Assembly: GCA_020061965.1 (NCBI GenBank)
Contig: JAGUXG010000115.1
Span: 1 to 6,608 of the forward strand
Reading direction: 5' to 3'
DNA length: 6,608 nt
From: a bacterium
Lineage (GTDB): Bacteria; UBA9089; UBA9088; JAGUXG01
The position numbers and the translations under genes were made by a program. Shown in pieces: positions 6,429 to 6,608 of the stretch; the stretch's first letter is position 1; every line of letters starts with the position of its first letter. The notes under the pieces are model-generated. The model searched no databases, had not been told where the DNA came from, and saw only the letters and a program-made list of their open reading frames with translations.

Positions 6429-6461
6429 TATACTCAAGAAACTTTAAGTTTGCGAAGAAAT
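6429..6461 (-). repeat. Short interspersed repeat, right copy (inverted)
   Basis: Read on the minus strand this gives ATTTC, TTCGCAAAC, TTAAA and GTTTCTTGAGTATA. The two long blocks are identical to those at 70-78 and 83-96. Its centre forms a perfect palindrome, AAACTT-T-AAGTTT (6439-6451). It lies 46 bases after mnmE in non-coding DNA. The two copies face each other across the whole queA-rpsO-pnp-mnmE block. Confidence 0.65.
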
Positions 6462-6545
6462 ATGTGAAAAAGGGAGGATAGGATTCAAGGGCTTAAGTGA
6501 TGGATATTCTGTATGTGTTTAGGTGAAAAAGAGATGAATTTGAAA

Positions 6546-6607
6546 AATAACCAAGATACAAGAAACAATAACCAAACAATGACCAATAACCAAATCTCAA
6601 TAACCAA
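6546..6607. repeat. Degenerate AATAACCAA repeat tract
   Basis: AATAACCAA occurs four times (6546-6554, 6567-6575, 6585-6593, 6599-6607), with a one-base variant AATGACCAA at 6578-6586. Spacing is irregular (start-to-start 21, 18 and 14 bases for the exact copies). The strand is almost free of G. The tract continues to the last base of the window, so its full length is unknown. No coding sequence is apparent in it. Confidence 0.7.
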
Positions 6608-6608
6608 A

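Overview
This window is an AT-rich stretch of bacterial chromosome carrying four intact housekeeping genes, all on the + strand: queA, rpsO, pnp and mnmE. A truncated LysR-type regulator lies at the left edge. The proteins are clearly bacterial and the sequence does not fix the phylum. Moderate divergence from model sequences, long repeat-bearing intergenic DNA and an AATAACCAA-type tract suggest an uncultured or candidate-phylum bacterium, but that is only an inference.

Layout. Positions 1-96 hold no intact gene and include a short repeat unit (66-96). Positions 88-594 encode only the C-terminal part of a LysR effector domain, with no helix-turn-helix, and the recognisable homology starts where the repeat ends. 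Positions 595-1249 are non-coding by my reading and contain several hairpins and a purine tract. queA follows (1250-2209), then a 426-base gap with a 16-bp palindrome and a good sigma70-type promoter. That promoter drives rpsO (2636-2905), which overlaps pnp (2902-4971) by four bases. mnmE (best start 5051, end 6382) follows 79 bases later, possibly after a weak terminator. The tail (6383-6608) has a T-rich possible terminator, an inverted copy of the repeat near position 66, and a low-complexity AATAACCAA tract that runs into the window end.

How the genes fit together. QueA (queuosine at tRNA position 34) and MnmE (xm5U at tRNA position 34) are both wobble-base modification enzymes. RpsO is ribosomal protein S15, and Pnp is the phosphorolytic 3'-5' exoribonuclease. 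rpsO-pnp is a widely conserved pair. The theme is translation and RNA metabolism.

I found no evidence of an undescribed defence, mobile or biosynthetic system. The most noteworthy non-genic signals are the inverted repeat pair that flanks the gene block (66-96 and 6429-6461), its abutment on the truncated LysR gene, the hairpin-rich region at 897-1081, and the AATAACCAA tract.
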